DNA of 62,435 bases, taken from positions 1 through 62,435 of the forward strand of contig JBOFJQ010000037.1 of the NCBI GenBank assembly GCA_051656905.1, written 5' to 3'. Every line of letters begins with the position of its first letter. The first letter of the stretch is position 1. Below the pieces are notes generated by a model. That model worked only from the letters and a program-made list of their open reading frames with translations. It did no database searches and was not told the DNA's origin. Position numbers and translations under genes: made by a program. Of this stretch, positions 61,629 through 62,435 are shown one piece after another. This DNA comes from JAGNZR01 sp051656905 (lineage in GTDB: Bacteria > Fusobacteriota > Fusobacteriia > Fusobacteriales > Fusobacteriaceae).

Positions 61629-62435
<807 letters not shown>

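Overview
The window looks like a contiguous piece of a chromosome from a low-GC anaerobe of the phylum Fusobacteriota (Fusobacterium/Cetobacterium type). The evidence is the 16S start with the fusobacterial signature ACAGAATGCTTAACACATGC, very AT-rich DNA, strong Gly-GGA/Lys-AAA/Arg-AGA codon preference, and fermentative and sulfur-reducing gene content. It is bracketed by two rRNA operons in the same orientation: the 3' end of a 23S gene with two 5S genes and tRNA-Asn at the left, and a 16S gene with its promoter at the right. The assignment is by recognition, not by alignment. Function calls rest on motifs and remembered family features; no database was searched.

Layout. (1) 1-1300: 23S end, 5S, tRNA-Asn, 5S, tRNA-Trp, rpmG and a second tRNA-Trp. 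(2) 1333-14465: transcription/translation block secE-nusG-rplK-rplA-rplJ-rplL-rpoB-rpoC-gmk-rpoZ-apbE, with candidate L1 and L10 autoregulatory leaders and a promoter-plus-attenuator upstream of rpoB. (3) 14659-16659: membrane pyrophosphatase hppA. (4) 16834-24996: seven-gene surface polysaccharide operon headed by a truncated arylsulfotransferase-like protein, then a phosphoglycosyltransferase, four glycosyltransferases and an EpsG-type polymerase; no flippase is present here. (5) 25162-27983: pyk and eno. (6) 28255-35041: ABC uptake system with two paralogous DUF3798-type binding proteins. (7) 35229-40107: nhaC, a candidate small RNA, tyrS, an acetyltransferase, a methyltransferase and nth. 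(8) 40328-49724: sulfur block with asrABC sulfite reductase, a TetR regulator, a YeiH-type exporter, an 863-residue flavin/Fe-S/CCG-domain fusion, an exported rhodanese and a TVP38-type membrane protein. (9) 49969-54089: ynjBCD-ynjF-like ABC transporter with its CDP-alcohol phosphatidyltransferase. (10) 54236-55845: nifS-nifU. (11) 56064-57374: D,D-carboxypeptidase. (12) 57611-61365: a flippase gene run together with a three-gene corrinoid methyl-transfer module. (13) 61395-62435: rRNA promoter, leader and 16S start.

How the parts fit. The rhodanese, TVP38 protein, YnjB/C/D transporter and YnjF homologue reassemble the enterobacterial ynj neighbourhood beside sulfite reduction and cysteine desulfurase genes, so 40-56 kb may be one sulfur-handling district. 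The flippase at 57.6 kb may supply the step missing from the polysaccharide operon 33 kb away. The least explained loci are the corrinoid module without a substrate-specific methyltransferase, the two-receptor DUF3798 transporter, the truncated arylsulfotransferase, and an intergenic RNA candidate with two CCCC-loop hairpins and a terminator at 36660-36762. I found no CRISPR array, insertion sequence or prophage.
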